Positions 16,586 through 25,457 of a stretch of DNA of 64,000 nucleotides are shown here, in pieces. Origin of the DNA: Pseudomonas sp. W4I3 (GTDB lineage: Bacteria > Pseudomonadota > Gammaproteobacteria > Pseudomonadales > Pseudomonadaceae). The notes beneath the pieces were generated by a model. That model was not told the DNA's origin. It saw only the letters and a list, made by a program, of their open reading frames with translations, and ran no database searches. Position numbers and translations under genes: made by a program. Numbering within the stretch: position 1 is the stretch's first letter; each line of letters starts with the position of its first letter. The DNA is taken from contig NZ_JAUSXS010000001.1 in assembly GCF_030816195.1 (NCBI RefSeq), positions 3,991,501-4,055,500 on the forward strand, given 5' to 3'.

Positions 16586-19339
16586 GTGCTTAGAAGAATG
16601 GGAATAAAAGGCCGCGTACTGTTGCTGACTTTATTGCCGACCAGCCTGATGGCCCTGTTGTTGGGGGGCTATTTCACCTGGATGCAGCTCTCCGAGCTAC
16701 AAACCCAGTTGCTGCAGCGCGGTGAAATGATCGCTGAGCAGTTGGCGCCGCTGGTCGCCCCCGCACTGAGCAGCAGGAATGCCGATCTGCTGGAACGCAT
16801 CGCAACCCAATCGCTGGAACAACCGGACGTGCGCGCGGTGTCGTTCCTGGCGCCGGACCGCTCGTCCCTGGCCCATGCCGGCCCGACCATGCTCAATCAA
16901 CCGCCTACCGGCAACAGTTCTCACCTGCTGCAGCGTACCGGCAATGACGCCACCCGCTACCTGATGCCCGTATTCGGCCGCCATCGCAACCTGGCGGGCG
17001 AGGTCATTCCAGACGAGTCCGACCGCCTGTTGGGCTGGGTCGAGGTGGAACTGTCCCACAACGGCATGTTGCTGCGCGGCTATCGCAGCCTGTTCGCCAG
17101 CCTGATATTGATCGCGATCGGCTTGATCGGCACGGCGGCACTGGCGCTGCGCATCAGCCGCACCATCAACTCGCCGATCGGCTTGATCAAGCAGGCCGTG
17201 GCCCAGCTCAAGGACGGCAACCTGGAAACCCGCCTGCCACCCTTGGGCAGCCAGGAGTTGGATCAATTGGCGTCGGGCATCAACCGCATGGCCGAAACCC
17301 TGCAAAATGCCCAGGAAGAATTGCAGCACAGCATCGACCAGGCCACCGAAGACGTGCGCCAGAACCTGGAAACCATTGAAATCCAGAACATCGAGCTGGA
17401 CCTGGCTCGCAAGGAAGCCCTGGAAGCCAGCCGGATCAAATCGGAGTTTCTGGCCAACATGAGCCATGAAATCCGCACGCCGCTCAACGGCATCCTTGGG
17501 TTCACTCACCTGTTGCAAAAAAGTGAGCTGTCGCCACGCCAGTTGGACTACCTGGGCACCATCGAAAAATCCGCCGACAACCTTTTGGGCATCATCAACG
17601 AGATTCTCGACTTCTCAAAGATCGAGGCCGGCAAACTGGTGCTCGACAGCGTGCCCTTCAACCTGCGCGACTTGCTGCAAGACACCCTGACCATCCTCGC
17701 CCCCGCCGCCCACGCCAAACAGCTCGAACTGGTCAGCCTGGTGTACCGCGACACGCCGCTGGCCCTGGTGGGCGACCCGCTGCGCCTCAAGCAGATCCTG
17801 ACCAACCTGGTCAGCAACGCGATCAAGTTCACCCGCGAAGGCACTATCGTTGCGCGGGCGATGATCGAGGATGAACAAGAAGACAGCGTGCAACTGCGCA
17901 TCAGTGTGCAGGACACCGGCATCGGCCTGTCCAATCAGGACGTGCGCGCCTTGTTCCAAGCCTTCAGCCAGGCGGATAACTCACTGTCGCGCCAGCCAGG
18001 TGGCACAGGCTTGGGCCTGGTGATTTCCAAGCGCCTGATCGAACAGATGGGTGGCGAGATCGGCGTCGACAGCACACCGGGCGAAGGCTCGGAGTTCTGG
18101 ATCAGCCTGAACCTGCCCAAGACCCGCGACGACGTCGAAGACCTGCCCAGCGCGCCGTTGCTGGGTCGCCGCGTGGCGGTGCTGGAAAACCACGAGCTGG
18201 CGCGCCAGGCCCTGCAGCACCAATTGGAAGACTGCGGCCTGGAAGTCACGCCGTTCAATACCCTGGAAAGCCTGACCAACGGCATCACCAGCGCGCATCA
18301 GACCGAACAGGCAATTGACTTGGCGGTGCTCGGCGTCACCGCCAACGACATCCCGCCCGAGCGCCTCAACCAGCATCTGTGGGACCTCGAACACCTGGGC
18401 TGCAAGGTGCTGGTGCTGTGCCCGACCACCGAACAAATGCTGTTCAACCAATCGGTGCCCAACCCCAACAGCCAGTTGCAGGCCAAACCCGCCTGCACGC
18501 GCAAGCTGCGCCGCGCTTTGGCCGATCTGATCAGCCCGCGGCCCTCGCGCAGCGAGCCGGGTGAGCCGTTGTCCAGCCGTGCGCCGCGTGTGCTGTGCGT
18601 GGACGATAACCCGGCAAACCTGTTGCTGGTGCAAACCCTGCTTGAAGACATGGGGGCCAAGGTGCAGGCCGTGGAAAGCGGCTATGCGGCGATCGACGCC
18701 GTGAAGCAGGAAACCTTCGACCTGGTGCTGATGGACGTGCAAATGCCCGGCATGGACGGGCGCCAGAGTACCGAAGCGATTCGCCAATGGGAGAGCGAAC
18801 GCCATGGCACGCCGCTGCCGGTGGTCGCCCTCACCGCCCATGCCATGGCCAACGAAAAACGGGCCCTGCTGCAAAGCGGCATGGACGATTACCTGACCAA
18901 ACCCATCAGCGAGCGGCAGCTGGCCCAGGTGGTGCTGAAATGGACCGGCCTGGCCCTGCGCAACCAAGGGCCGGAGCGCGTCACCGAAGGCCTTGGCCCA
19001 GGCGTGCAGTTACTGGTGCTGGACCATGATGAAGGCCTGCGCCTGGCCGCCAACAAGGCGGACCTGGCAGCCGACATGCTCGCCATGCTGCTGGCCTCGC
19101 TGGAAGCCGATCGGCACGCAATCACGCTCGCCCGTGAAGCCAGTGACAACCACGCGCTGATCGAGCGCGTCCACCGCCTGCATGGCGCCACACGCTACTG
19201 CGGCGTGCCGCAATTGCGCGCGGCCTGCCAACGTGCCGAAACCCTGCTCAAACAGGACGACGCCAAGGCCATGGCCGCACTGGACGAGCTGGACATGGCG
19301 ATTGCGCGATTGGCCAGTGAGGCGCGGGTCAGCGCCTGA
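16586..19339 (+). CDS. gacS: Hybrid sensor histidine kinase GacS (BarA family)
   Basis: GacS phosphorylates GacA to switch on the Rsm small RNAs that control secondary metabolism, biofilm and virulence. The protein has 917 residues: an N-terminal membrane segment (GRVLLLTLLPTSLMALLLGG), a periplasmic sensor loop, a second membrane segment at about 170-190, HAMP, HisKA with NMSHEIRTPL (His294), a HATPase, a receiver domain with Asp717 in VLMDVQMPG and a C-terminal HPt with HRLHG (His863). The GTG start has AGGAGA six bases upstream. It appears complete, with no frameshift; spontaneous gacS mutants are common in this group, so intactness is informative. Confidence 0.97.
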   Translation: MLRRMGIKGRVLLLTLLPTSLMALLLGGYFTWMQLSELQTQLLQRGEMIAEQLAPLVAPALSSRNADLLERIATQSLEQPDVRAVSFLAPDRSSLAHAGPTMLNQPPTGNSSHLLQRTGNDATRYLMPVFGRHRNLAGEVIPDESDRLLGWVEVELSHNGMLLRGYRSLFASLILIAIGLIGTAALALRISRTINSPIGLIKQAVAQLKDGNLETRLPPLGSQELDQLASGINRMAETLQNAQEELQHSIDQATEDVRQNLETIEIQNIELDLARKEALEASRIKSEFLANMSHEIRTPLNGILGFTHLLQKSELSPRQLDYLGTIEKSADNLLGIINEILDFSKIEAGKLVLDSVPFNLRDLLQDTLTILAPAAHAKQLELVSLVYRDTPLALVGDPLRLKQILTNLVSNAIKFTREGTIVARAMIEDEQEDSVQLRISVQDTGIGLSNQDVRALFQAFSQADNSLSRQPGGTGLGLVISKRLIEQMGGEIGVDSTPGEGSEFWISLNLPKTRDDVEDLPSAPLLGRRVAVLENHELARQALQHQLEDCGLEVTPFNTLESLTNGITSAHQTEQAIDLAVLGVTANDIPPERLNQHLWDLEHLGCKVLVLCPTTEQMLFNQSVPNPNSQLQAKPACTRKLRRALADLISPRPSRSEPGEPLSSRAPRVLCVDDNPANLLLVQTLLEDMGAKVQAVESGYAAIDAVKQETFDLVLMDVQMPGMDGRQSTEAIRQWESERHGTPLPVVALTAHAMANEKRALLQSGMDDYLTKPISERQLAQVVLKWTGLALRNQGPERVTEGLGPGVQLLVLDHDEGLRLAANKADLAADMLAMLLASLEADRHAITLAREASDNHALIERVHRLHGATRYCGVPQLRAACQRAETLLKQDDAKAMAALDELDMAIARLASEARVSA

Positions 19340-19366
19340 CCCATTTTTATGGCAGCCGCTCAACCC

Positions 19367-19455
19367 TGTGGGAGGGGGCTTGCTCCCGATTGCAGTGTGT
19401 CAGTCGCTATATTCGTAACTGATACACCGCGATCGGGAGCAAGCCCCCTCCCACA
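19367..19455. repeat. REPIN: inverted pair of REP sequences
   Basis: Arms TGTGGGAGGGGGCTTGCTCCCGAT and its reverse-complement relative flank a spacer of about 40 nt containing GTGTCAGT and ACTGATACAC, which can extend the stem. Typical Pseudomonas fluorescens REP doublet, in the gap between gacS and ldhA. Confidence 0.92.
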
Positions 19456-19498
19456 TTTAGTCAGCATTTCCAAGGTATAAAGTGCAGGGAGCTTTTTA

Positions 19499-20488
19499 AT
19501 GCGCGTCATTCTTTTCAGCAGCCAGGCCTACGACCGTGACAGTTTTCTCGGTGAGCCGCGCCCTCAGGGCATCGAGCTGCAATTCCAGCCCGCCCGCCTT
19601 AACCTCGACACCGTCGCCCTGGCCCAACAGCACGAGGTGGTCTGCCCCTTTATCAATGACGACCTCAGCGCCCCGGTGCTTGAGCAACTGGCCAAAGGCG
19701 GGACGCGCCTGATTGCGTTGCGCTCGGCCGGCTATAACCATGTCGACTTGCAGGCCGCCCAGCACCTGGGCCTGAGCGTGGTGCGCGTGCCGGCCTACTC
19801 GCCCCACGCGGTGGCCGAACATGCCGTGGCCCTGATCCTGGCCCTCAACCGTCGCCTGCACCGGGCCTACAACCGCACCCGCGATGGCGATTTCAGCCTG
19901 CACGGGCTCACCGGTTTCGATCTGGTCGGCAAGACCGTCGGCGTGGTCGGCACCGGGCAGATCGGCGCCACCTTCGCCAAAATCATGGCCGGTTTCGGCT
20001 GTCAGTTGCTGGCGTACGACCCCTTCCCCAACCCGCAGGTCCAAGCCATGGGCGCGCGCTACGTGAGCCTGCCCGAATTGCTCGCCGAGGCGCAGATCAT
20101 CAGCCTGCACTGTCCGCTGACCGCCGACAGCCAGCACCTGATCAACACCGATTCCCTGGCGCACATGCAACCGGGCGCCATGTTGATCAATACCGGCCGC
20201 GGCGGCCTGGTCGACACACCTGCACTGGTTGAAGCGCTTAAAAACGGCCAGCTCGGTTACCTGGGGCTGGATGTGTATGAGGAAGAGGCCCAGCTGTTTT
20301 TCGAGGACCGCTCGGACCTGCCCCTGCAGGATGACGTGCTCGCCCGCCTGCTGACCTTCCCCAATGTGATCATCACCGCACACCAGGCCTTCCTGACCCG
20401 CGAGGCACTGGCGGGGATTGCCGGCACTACGCTGGCCAATATTGCGGCGTGGGCCGAGGGCCGTGCGCAGAACCTGGTCGAGGGATGA
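19499..20488 (+). CDS. ldhA: D-lactate dehydrogenase (2-hydroxyacid dehydrogenase family)
   Basis: This NAD-dependent enzyme reduces pyruvate to D-lactate. The protein has 329 residues with an N-terminal catalytic half, a Rossmann motif (GVVGTGQIGATFAKI) and the catalytic Arg (NTGRGG), Glu (LDVYEEE) and His (TAHQAFLTREA). The LDVYEEE and long C-terminal pattern match the fermentative LdhA type. Location directly downstream of gacS matches the gene order I recall from P. aeruginosa (gacS-ldhA). A REPIN separates the two genes, so they are probably transcribed independently. Confidence 0.92.
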   Translation: MRVILFSSQAYDRDSFLGEPRPQGIELQFQPARLNLDTVALAQQHEVVCPFINDDLSAPVLEQLAKGGTRLIALRSAGYNHVDLQAAQHLGLSVVRVPAYSPHAVAEHAVALILALNRRLHRAYNRTRDGDFSLHGLTGFDLVGKTVGVVGTGQIGATFAKIMAGFGCQLLAYDPFPNPQVQAMGARYVSLPELLAEAQIISLHCPLTADSQHLINTDSLAHMQPGAMLINTGRGGLVDTPALVEALKNGQLGYLGLDVYEEEAQLFFEDRSDLPLQDDVLARLLTFPNVIITAHQAFLTREALAGIAGTTLANIAAWAEGRAQNLVEG

Positions 20489-20559
20489 TCAGCGGTCACA
20501 TACCGGGCTCATGATGAGCCAGCACCCGTGATAGGATGCCGCGCCTATTTGGAGGATCC

Positions 20560-21000
20560 ATGGCCGAACACGATTTCCGCTTCAGCTTGCTGAGCCCGCA
20601 ACACACCCTGATCGAATGCCGCGCCCTGGTGCCGGGCCGCTATCAAGTCACCGGCAATGGGGGTTCGATCAAGCATGGCGACGTGCTGATCGTCACCCTG
20701 CGCGGCAGTAAAACCCTGTCGATGCGCCTGACCGTGGAAGGTGATGCGCGCTACTCCATCCGCCCGGCGGGCCAATGGGTCGCCATGGCCCAGGGGCCGA
20801 AATTCGGTGAGCTGGAGATTCACACCTGGAAGGTCAATTGCGACAGCTGCGACAACGTGCTGGAGTTTGAATTCGCGGTGGAAACCAAGCTCACCAAGGA
20901 ACCGCTGCAACCAGCCGCCAATGCGCGCATCAAAGCGCTCGGCTGGGCCAGCGAAGGCGACAAGCACCGCTGCCCGAAATGCCAGCAGGCCGCGCAATGA
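20560..21000 (+). CDS. Conserved hypothetical protein with two CxxC pairs
   Basis: The protein has 146 residues. The start at 20560 follows a clear GGAGG six bases upstream, so an earlier in-frame ATG at 20536 is rejected. The N-terminal part is beta-rich and the middle contains CDSC and the C-terminus CPKC. Together these four cysteines could form a zinc ribbon. I do not recognise a named family. The stop overlaps the ATG of the lipoprotein gene (ATGA), so the two are translationally coupled. Confidence 0.75.
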   Translation: MAEHDFRFSLLSPQHTLIECRALVPGRYQVTGNGGSIKHGDVLIVTLRGSKTLSMRLTVEGDARYSIRPAGQWVAMAQGPKFGELEIHTWKVNCDSCDNVLEFEFAVETKLTKEPLQPAANARIKALGWASEGDKHRCPKCQQAAQ

Positions 21001-21401
21001 AGCGCCTGCTGCTGCTCGCCGCCGTGGGTACGGCCTTGAGTGGCTGCGCCGGTGATGCGGTCAAGCTCAAGCAGGATCACAGCTACGTGGTGGAATGGAT
21101 CGGCGAGCGACCCTTGATGGACTACGCACACCTGACCGTCACCCTTGGCGCCGATGGTCGCGCGTATGGCAACGGCGGCTGCAACCATTGGTTTGCGCCG
21201 TACACCCTTGAAGGCAACACGCTCAGCTTCGGCCCGATCGGCAGTACCCGAAAACTCTGCGCCGAGGCGTTGATGGAGCAGGAGCACCGCTTCTTCCAGG
21301 CGCTGCAAGGCGTACAGCGCTGGGACATCTCGCCGATCGAGCAGACCCGCTTCTGGCCCGCCGAAGGCAAGCCGATTCGCCTGTGGCTCGAAGAAGGCTG
21401 A
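20997..21401 (+). CDS. META-domain (HslJ-like) lipoprotein
   Basis: The protein has 134 residues. A signal peptide (KRLLLLAAVGTALSGC) carries a lipobox LSGC, so it is a predicted lipoprotein. The mature part has the META-domain look: GADGRAYGNGGCNHW, a beta-rich fold, then IGSTRKLCAEALMEQE and a second cysteine that could pair with the first. HslJ-like META proteins are linked to stress or novobiocin resistance in E. coli. It overlaps the upstream cysteine-pair protein gene by 4 bp. Confidence 0.83.
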   Translation: MKRLLLLAAVGTALSGCAGDAVKLKQDHSYVVEWIGERPLMDYAHLTVTLGADGRAYGNGGCNHWFAPYTLEGNTLSFGPIGSTRKLCAEALMEQEHRFFQALQGVQRWDISPIEQTRFWPAEGKPIRLWLEEG

Positions 21402-21434
21402 TATCCCCGGTCGCTGAATCAATGGGGGTTCAAA

Positions 21435-21523
21435 TGTGGGAGGGGGCTTGCTCCCGATTGAGGTGGGTCAGCTGAATAATTCCTGGCTGATACACCGCTA
21501 TCGGGAGCAAGCCCCCTCCCACA
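21435..21523. repeat. REPIN: inverted pair of REP sequences
   Basis: TGTGGGAGGGGGCTTGCTCCCGAT faces ATCGGGAGCAAGCCCCCTCCCACA across a spacer ending in GCTGATACACCGCT. It lies between the convergent lipoprotein and TlpA-like genes. Confidence 0.92.
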
Positions 21524-21543
21524 TTTGTTTTTGAGGCGTTGTT

Positions 21544-22005
21544 TTAACCGCGTAGCGCCTTGAGCTTGGCCAACACGCCTTGCGCCGTCTGCTCACCCAT
21601 CAGTTGCTCACGCACCTTGCCCTTGTCATCGATGATGTAGGTCACCGGCAGCGCTTCACTGCGTGGAATATCGAAGATCCCGTCCGGGTTCTGCGCCAGC
21701 ACGGTGAACTTGATGCCCAGCTTGTCGCTGGCCGCTTTGAGCTCTTCACCCTGCACATTGTCGAAATTGACCCCGAACACGCCCACGTTCTGCGCTTTGA
21801 GCTGCTCGGCGAGGGCATTGAGTTCGGGGATTTCCGTGCGGCATGGGCCACACCATTCGGCCCAGTAGTTAACCACCAGCCACTGCTTGTCGAGGCGTTC
21901 GGCCGGCACTTTCTGGCCGTATTGGTCCACGCCGTAATCGTTACCGCAGCCGCTGAGCAGCAGGGTTGTGATGATCGCCAATGCACCGATCAGTCGCCTT
22001 GTCAT
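21544..22005 (-). CDS. TlpA-like thiol:disulfide oxidoreductase (lipoprotein)
   Basis: The protein has 153 residues. A signal peptide with lipobox LLLSGC anchors it to a membrane facing the periplasm. The thioredoxin fold has the active site WCGPC and the cis-proline region SEALPVTYI. It probably reduces periplasmic disulfides, as TlpA/ResA proteins do. It is divergent from the arsenate reductase-like gene with about 115 bp between, and a REPIN lies just past its stop. Confidence 0.9.
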   Translation of the reverse strand: MTRRLIGALAIITTLLLSGCGNDYGVDQYGQKVPAERLDKQWLVVNYWAEWCGPCRTEIPELNALAEQLKAQNVGVFGVNFDNVQGEELKAASDKLGIKFTVLAQNPDGIFDIPRSEALPVTYIIDDKGKVREQLMGEQTAQGVLAKLKALRG

Positions 22006-22120
22006 GGGGTAATCCTTCGTAAAAATGAACGTTGGCTGCGGCCTATCGCCTCTTACGGTTTAAGGACGGCCCGCAGCGCAGGTAGAATACCCGCCACCTT
22101 ACGCAAGATGCGACCCGCAC

Positions 22121-22474
22121 ATGACCGATCTGACGCTTTATCACAACCCGCGCTGCTCGAAATCCCGCGGTGCGCTTGAACTGCTCGAAGCACGCGGCTT
22201 GACGCCCACCGTGGTGCGCTACCTCGAAACCCCACTGAACGCTGCACAGATAAAGGCCCTGCTCGTCAAACTTGGCCTTGGCGCACGCCAATTGCTGCGC
22301 ACCGGCGAAGAGGAATACAAAAGTCTCAACCTAGCCGATGCCAGCCTCAGCGAAGCGCAACTGATCGCCGCCATCGCCGAACACCCCAAGCTGATGGAAC
22401 GCCCGATCCTGGAAACCGCCGATAAAGCCATCATCGGCCGGCCGCCGGAAAACGTACTGGAGATCCTGCCGTGA
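22121..22474 (+). CDS. arsC: ArsC-family arsenate reductase (glutaredoxin-dependent type)
   Basis: The protein has 117 residues. The N-terminal HNPRCSKSRGAL motif provides the catalytic Cys12, and the C-terminal RPILETADKAIIGRPPE matches ArsC (plasmid R773 type) and its YfgD/YffB relatives. No ars operon is present and the neighbours are wrbA and a DUF2069 gene, so a housekeeping thiol role is as likely as arsenic resistance. It overlaps wrbA by 4 bp. Confidence 0.88.
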   Translation: MTDLTLYHNPRCSKSRGALELLEARGLTPTVVRYLETPLNAAQIKALLVKLGLGARQLLRTGEEEYKSLNLADASLSEAQLIAAIAEHPKLMERPILETADKAIIGRPPENVLEILP

Positions 22475-23085
22475 CGACGTCCTATGTGCTGGTGTTGTAT
22501 TACAGCCGCAACGGCTCGGTCAGCGAAATGGCCCGGCAGATTGCCCGGGGCATCGAGCAAGGCGGTATGGAAGCCCGGCTGCGCACCGTGCCGGCGATTT
22601 CCACCGAGTGCGAAGCCGTGGCGCCGAGCATCCCCGACGAGGGCGCGCTGTATGCCAGCCTGGATGACCTGAAGAACTGCTCGGGCCTGGCCCTCGGCAG
22701 CCCGACGCGTTTCGGCAACATGGCCGCGCCGCTCAAGTACTTCCTCGACGGCACCAGCAACCTGTGGCTCACCGGTGCCCTGGTGGGCAAACCCGCCGGC
22801 GTGTTTACCTCCACCGCCAGCCTGCACGGCGGCCAGGAAACCACGCTGATGTCGATGCTGCTGCCGCTGCTGCACCACGGCATGCTGATCACCGGCCTGC
22901 CCTACAGCGAACAGGCGCTGCTCGACACCCAGGGCGGCGGCACGCCCTATGGCGCCAGCCACCACGCCGGGCCTGATGGCAAGCGCATGCTCGACCCCCA
23001 TGAAATTACCCTGTGCCGCGCCCTGGGCCTGCGCCTGGCCAAAACCGCCACACTGCTGGAGAACGGCCGTGGCCAGGAAGCCTAA
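22471..23085 (+). CDS. wrbA: NAD(P)H:quinone oxidoreductase, WrbA family
   Basis: The protein has 204 residues. It is flavodoxin-like: an FMN phosphate loop (YYSRNGSVSEMA), the SPTRFGNMAAPLKYFLD segment and FTSTASLHGGQETT. WrbA enzymes carry out two-electron reduction of quinones and protect against redox cycling. The start lies inside the arsC-like 3' end and its own 3' end overlaps the DUF2069 gene by 17 bp, forming a tight three-gene operon. Confidence 0.94.
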   Translation: MTTSYVLVLYYSRNGSVSEMARQIARGIEQGGMEARLRTVPAISTECEAVAPSIPDEGALYASLDDLKNCSGLALGSPTRFGNMAAPLKYFLDGTSNLWLTGALVGKPAGVFTSTASLHGGQETTLMSMLLPLLHHGMLITGLPYSEQALLDTQGGGTPYGASHHAGPDGKRMLDPHEITLCRALGLRLAKTATLLENGRGQEA

Positions 23086-23488
23086 GGTACTGCCGCCTCA
23101 AGCGTGGCTGGAACCTCGGGTCAAGCTTGCACGCGCACTCAGCCTTCTGGCGTTTTTCGCCTTGGTCGGCTTGCTGTGCGTGTACTACCTGTTCGTGGCC
23201 GACCTGCACGGGGCGCGCCCGTGGGTGATCCTGCTGATCGAACTGGTGCCGCTGCTGGTGCTAGCGCCGGGGATGATCATGGGCAGCGCGCGCGGGCATT
23301 CGTGGATGTGCTTTGTGGTGAACCTGTACTTCATCAAGGGTGCATTGGCGGCGTATGACCCGAACCGGCAATGGTTCGGGGTGCTGGAGATGGCGGCGAG
23401 CCTGGCGCTGTTTTGTACGGCATTGTTGTATGTGCGCTGGCGGCATCAGTTGAATCGGCGGTTGGCCGTTGAGCCACTGCCCACCTGA
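23069..23488 (+). CDS. DUF2069 domain inner-membrane protein (GTG start)
   Basis: The protein has 139 residues. The frame is open much further upstream inside wrbA, but the recognisable sequence (ARKPKVLPPQAWLEPR) starts at a GTG at 23069. It has four hydrophobic segments and matches DUF2069. Function is unknown. The 17-bp overlap with wrbA suggests translational coupling. In related genomes, as I recall, DUF2069 genes follow wrbA, which supports the call. Confidence 0.82.
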   Translation: MARKPKVLPPQAWLEPRVKLARALSLLAFFALVGLLCVYYLFVADLHGARPWVILLIELVPLLVLAPGMIMGSARGHSWMCFVVNLYFIKGALAAYDPNRQWFGVLEMAASLALFCTALLYVRWRHQLNRRLAVEPLPT

Positions 23489-23516
23489 TCACATCCCACA
23501 GAATGCCAGCACATGG

Positions 23517-24188
23517 TCAGTGATTGACTGTGTACGCCAACATCATCGATAGCTGACACATCGGCCGCCCACTCTCGGCATGCCACTGGTTGAACGCGCC
23601 CTGCACGGTCGCCAGGTCGCGCAGGCTGGTGGGTGCCTTGTCGACGATCTTCTGTGCATTCAGTGCCGCCACCACGTCGTAGCTCGGCACGAAAGTGTCC
23701 TTGCCGACCATGCGCAAAAAGCGCGGTGCTGACAGCCCGCCGAGTTGATGGCCGTGCTTGCTCAGGTACTTCCACAGCCCGACGATATCGGTGACCGGCC
23801 ACTCAGCGACAAACGCGCCGAAGCTGCCCTTCTCCTGCTCGATGTCCAGAATCATTTGCGCATTGCGCGGCACGCTCTTGAGCTTGCCCAAGTGACGAAT
23901 GATCCGCGTGTCCTGCATCAGCCGCTCCAGATGTTCGGCGCCCATCAGTACCACTTTTTCCGGGTCGAAACCGAAGAACACCTGTTCGAACGCCGGCCAC
24001 TTGGCGTCCACCACGCTGTGCTTCAAGCCTGCACGGAACACGCGCAGCGCCAGGGTCGACAGGTAGCGGTCATCGCTGATCTTGCGCAGTTGCGCCGGAG
24101 TCTTGGGTACCGGCAGATGGGCTTCCAGTTCGGCCGCCGAACCGAAACGGTTCAAACAATATTCGTGCAGCCATTTGTAGTCGCGCAT
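23517..24188 (-). CDS. tag: DNA-3-methyladenine glycosylase I family protein (Tag-like)
   Basis: The protein has 223 residues from the ATG at 24188, which has an AGGAGAGGGC ribosome-binding site; an upstream in-frame start at 24227 lacks one. It has a mostly helical sequence with the HhH-glycosylase look (RNAQMILDIEQEKGSFGAFVAEWP, ...LSKHGHQLGGLSAPRFLRMVGKDTF). It would excise 3-methyladenine from alkylated DNA. The sequence is more divergent than E. coli Tag and the zinc-binding cysteines and histidines of classical Tag are not obvious, so the activity needs caution. Confidence 0.7.
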   Translation of the reverse strand: MRDYKWLHEYCLNRFGSAAELEAHLPVPKTPAQLRKISDDRYLSTLALRVFRAGLKHSVVDAKWPAFEQVFFGFDPEKVVLMGAEHLERLMQDTRIIRHLGKLKSVPRNAQMILDIEQEKGSFGAFVAEWPVTDIVGLWKYLSKHGHQLGGLSAPRFLRMVGKDTFVPSYDVVAALNAQKIVDKAPTSLRDLATVQGAFNQWHAESGRPMCQLSMMLAYTVNH

Positions 24189-24225
24189 GCCCTCTCCTGG
24201 CAGTTGAATTGCGGCAATCGGAATC

Positions 24226-24248
24226 AAAACGGCGCCCGTAAGCGCCGT
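24226..24248 (-). terminator. Terminator downstream of ttcA
   Basis: On the minus strand a 7-bp stem ACGGCGC / GCGCCGT with a 6-nt loop is followed by a TTTT run. It lies between ttcA and tag. Confidence 0.75.
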
Positions 24249-24269
24249 CTTTCAGAGCGTTGTAGAGCG

Positions 24270-25094
24270 TTAGAGGTTCACTACGTTGACGAAACGCGAT
24301 GCGGCGGTTTCATCGATTTTAAGGCTGGTGAAGTCAAACAGGTTGCGGTCGGCCAATTGCGACGGGATCACATTCTGCAGGCTGCGGAAGATGCTTTCGG
24401 TACGCCCCGGCGTCTTGCGTTCCCAGTCCAGCAGCATGTCCTTGACCACCTGGCGCTGCAGGTTTTCCTGGGAGCCGCACAGGTTGCACGGAATGATCGG
24501 AAATTGCTTGAAGTCGGAATACGCCTGAATGTCCTTCTCGTTGCAATACGCCAGCGGGCGGATCACCACGTTGCGCCCGTCATCGGCGCGCAGCTTGGGC
24601 GGCATGGCCTTGAGCGAACCGTTGAAGAACATGTTCAGGAAGAAGGTCTCGACGATATCGTCGCGATGATGCCCAAGGGCCATCTTGGTCGCGCCAATCT
24701 CGTCGGCAAAGGTATAGAGCGTGCCACGCCGCAGGCGCGAGCACAGCGAGCAGGTGGTCTTGCCTTCGGGAATCAGTTGCTTGACCACCGAATAGGTGTC
24801 TTTCTCGACGATGTGGTACTCGACGCCCAGCGCCTCGAGATAGGCCGGCAGCACATGCTCGGGAAAGCCCGGTTGCTTCTGGTCCATGTTGACGGCGACG
24901 ATCTCGAATTTGATCGGCGCGACCTTTTGCAGGTGCAGCAGCACATCGAGCAAGGTGTAGCTGTCTTTGCCGCCGGAGAGGCAAACCATCACCTTGTCGC
25001 CCTCCTCGATCATGTTGAAATCGGCGACGGCTTCACCGGCCAGGCGACGCAGGCGTTTTTGCAGTTTGTTCTGATTGACCGTAAGAGTGCCCAT
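24270..25094 (-). CDS. ttcA: tRNA 2-thiocytidine biosynthesis protein TtcA
   Basis: It thiolates cytidine 32 of certain tRNAs using ATP and an iron-sulfur cluster. The protein has 274 residues from the ATG at 25094; a longer frame to 25157 adds no family sequence. Visible features are the PP-loop LSGGKDSYTLL and two CxxC motifs (CSLC and CNLC) that hold the cluster, plus the GHHRDDIVETFFLN segment. It is monocistronic, followed by its own terminator. Confidence 0.96.
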   Translation of the reverse strand: MGTLTVNQNKLQKRLRRLAGEAVADFNMIEEGDKVMVCLSGGKDSYTLLDVLLHLQKVAPIKFEIVAVNMDQKQPGFPEHVLPAYLEALGVEYHIVEKDTYSVVKQLIPEGKTTCSLCSRLRRGTLYTFADEIGATKMALGHHRDDIVETFFLNMFFNGSLKAMPPKLRADDGRNVVIRPLAYCNEKDIQAYSDFKQFPIIPCNLCGSQENLQRQVVKDMLLDWERKTPGRTESIFRSLQNVIPSQLADRNLFDFTSLKIDETAASRFVNVVNL

Positions 25095-25165
25095 GGCGCT
25101 TGGATCCGCTGGAAGTGTGTGACGAAAAGCGGGGTATTTTAACGACGTGAGCGCCACAGATTCAA

Positions 25166-25253
25166 TGTGGGAGGGGGCTTGCCCCCGATTGCAGCGTGTC
25201 AGTCCCAGTATCAGTCACTGATACACCGCTGTCGCGGGCAAGCCCCCTCCCAC
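25166..25253. repeat. REPIN: inverted pair of REP sequences
   Basis: TGTGGGAGGGGGCTTGCCCCCGAT and a right arm reading CGGGCAAGCCCCCTCCCAC, with the ACTGATACACCGC spacer. The right arm has TGTCGCGGGC in place of the usual TATCGGGGGC. It sits in the 363-bp gap between ttcA and the Yip1-family gene. Confidence 0.9.
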
Positions 25254-25457
25254 CTTTGAATGCATGGCCAGTCACAGACCGTGCCGCGATTAGCACCCGG
25301 GTTTACAGCGCGATTTACTCTAAAGGCCCTACGGTTTTCCCGGACATCACTTCCTATACTGCGACGTGAGGTCGCACAACTATCCAGACCTTGCAGGCTA
25401 TTTGGCCGGTGGGCGCTCCGATGCGGGGCGATAGTAATAACGACAGGAGTGACTGGC
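25254..25457. other. Upstream region of the Yip1-family gene
   Basis: About 200 bp between the REPIN and the gene at 25458. The same frame is open through this stretch but encodes nothing recognisable. A CAGGAG ribosome-binding site lies 9-14 bp before the ATG at 25458. No clear promoter or terminator was identified. Confidence 0.5.

Noticed and set aside
24189..24227. Longer N-terminus for the Tag-like protein
   Set aside because: The ATG at 24188 has a good ribosome-binding site, while the codon at 24227 overlaps the ttcA terminator hairpin.
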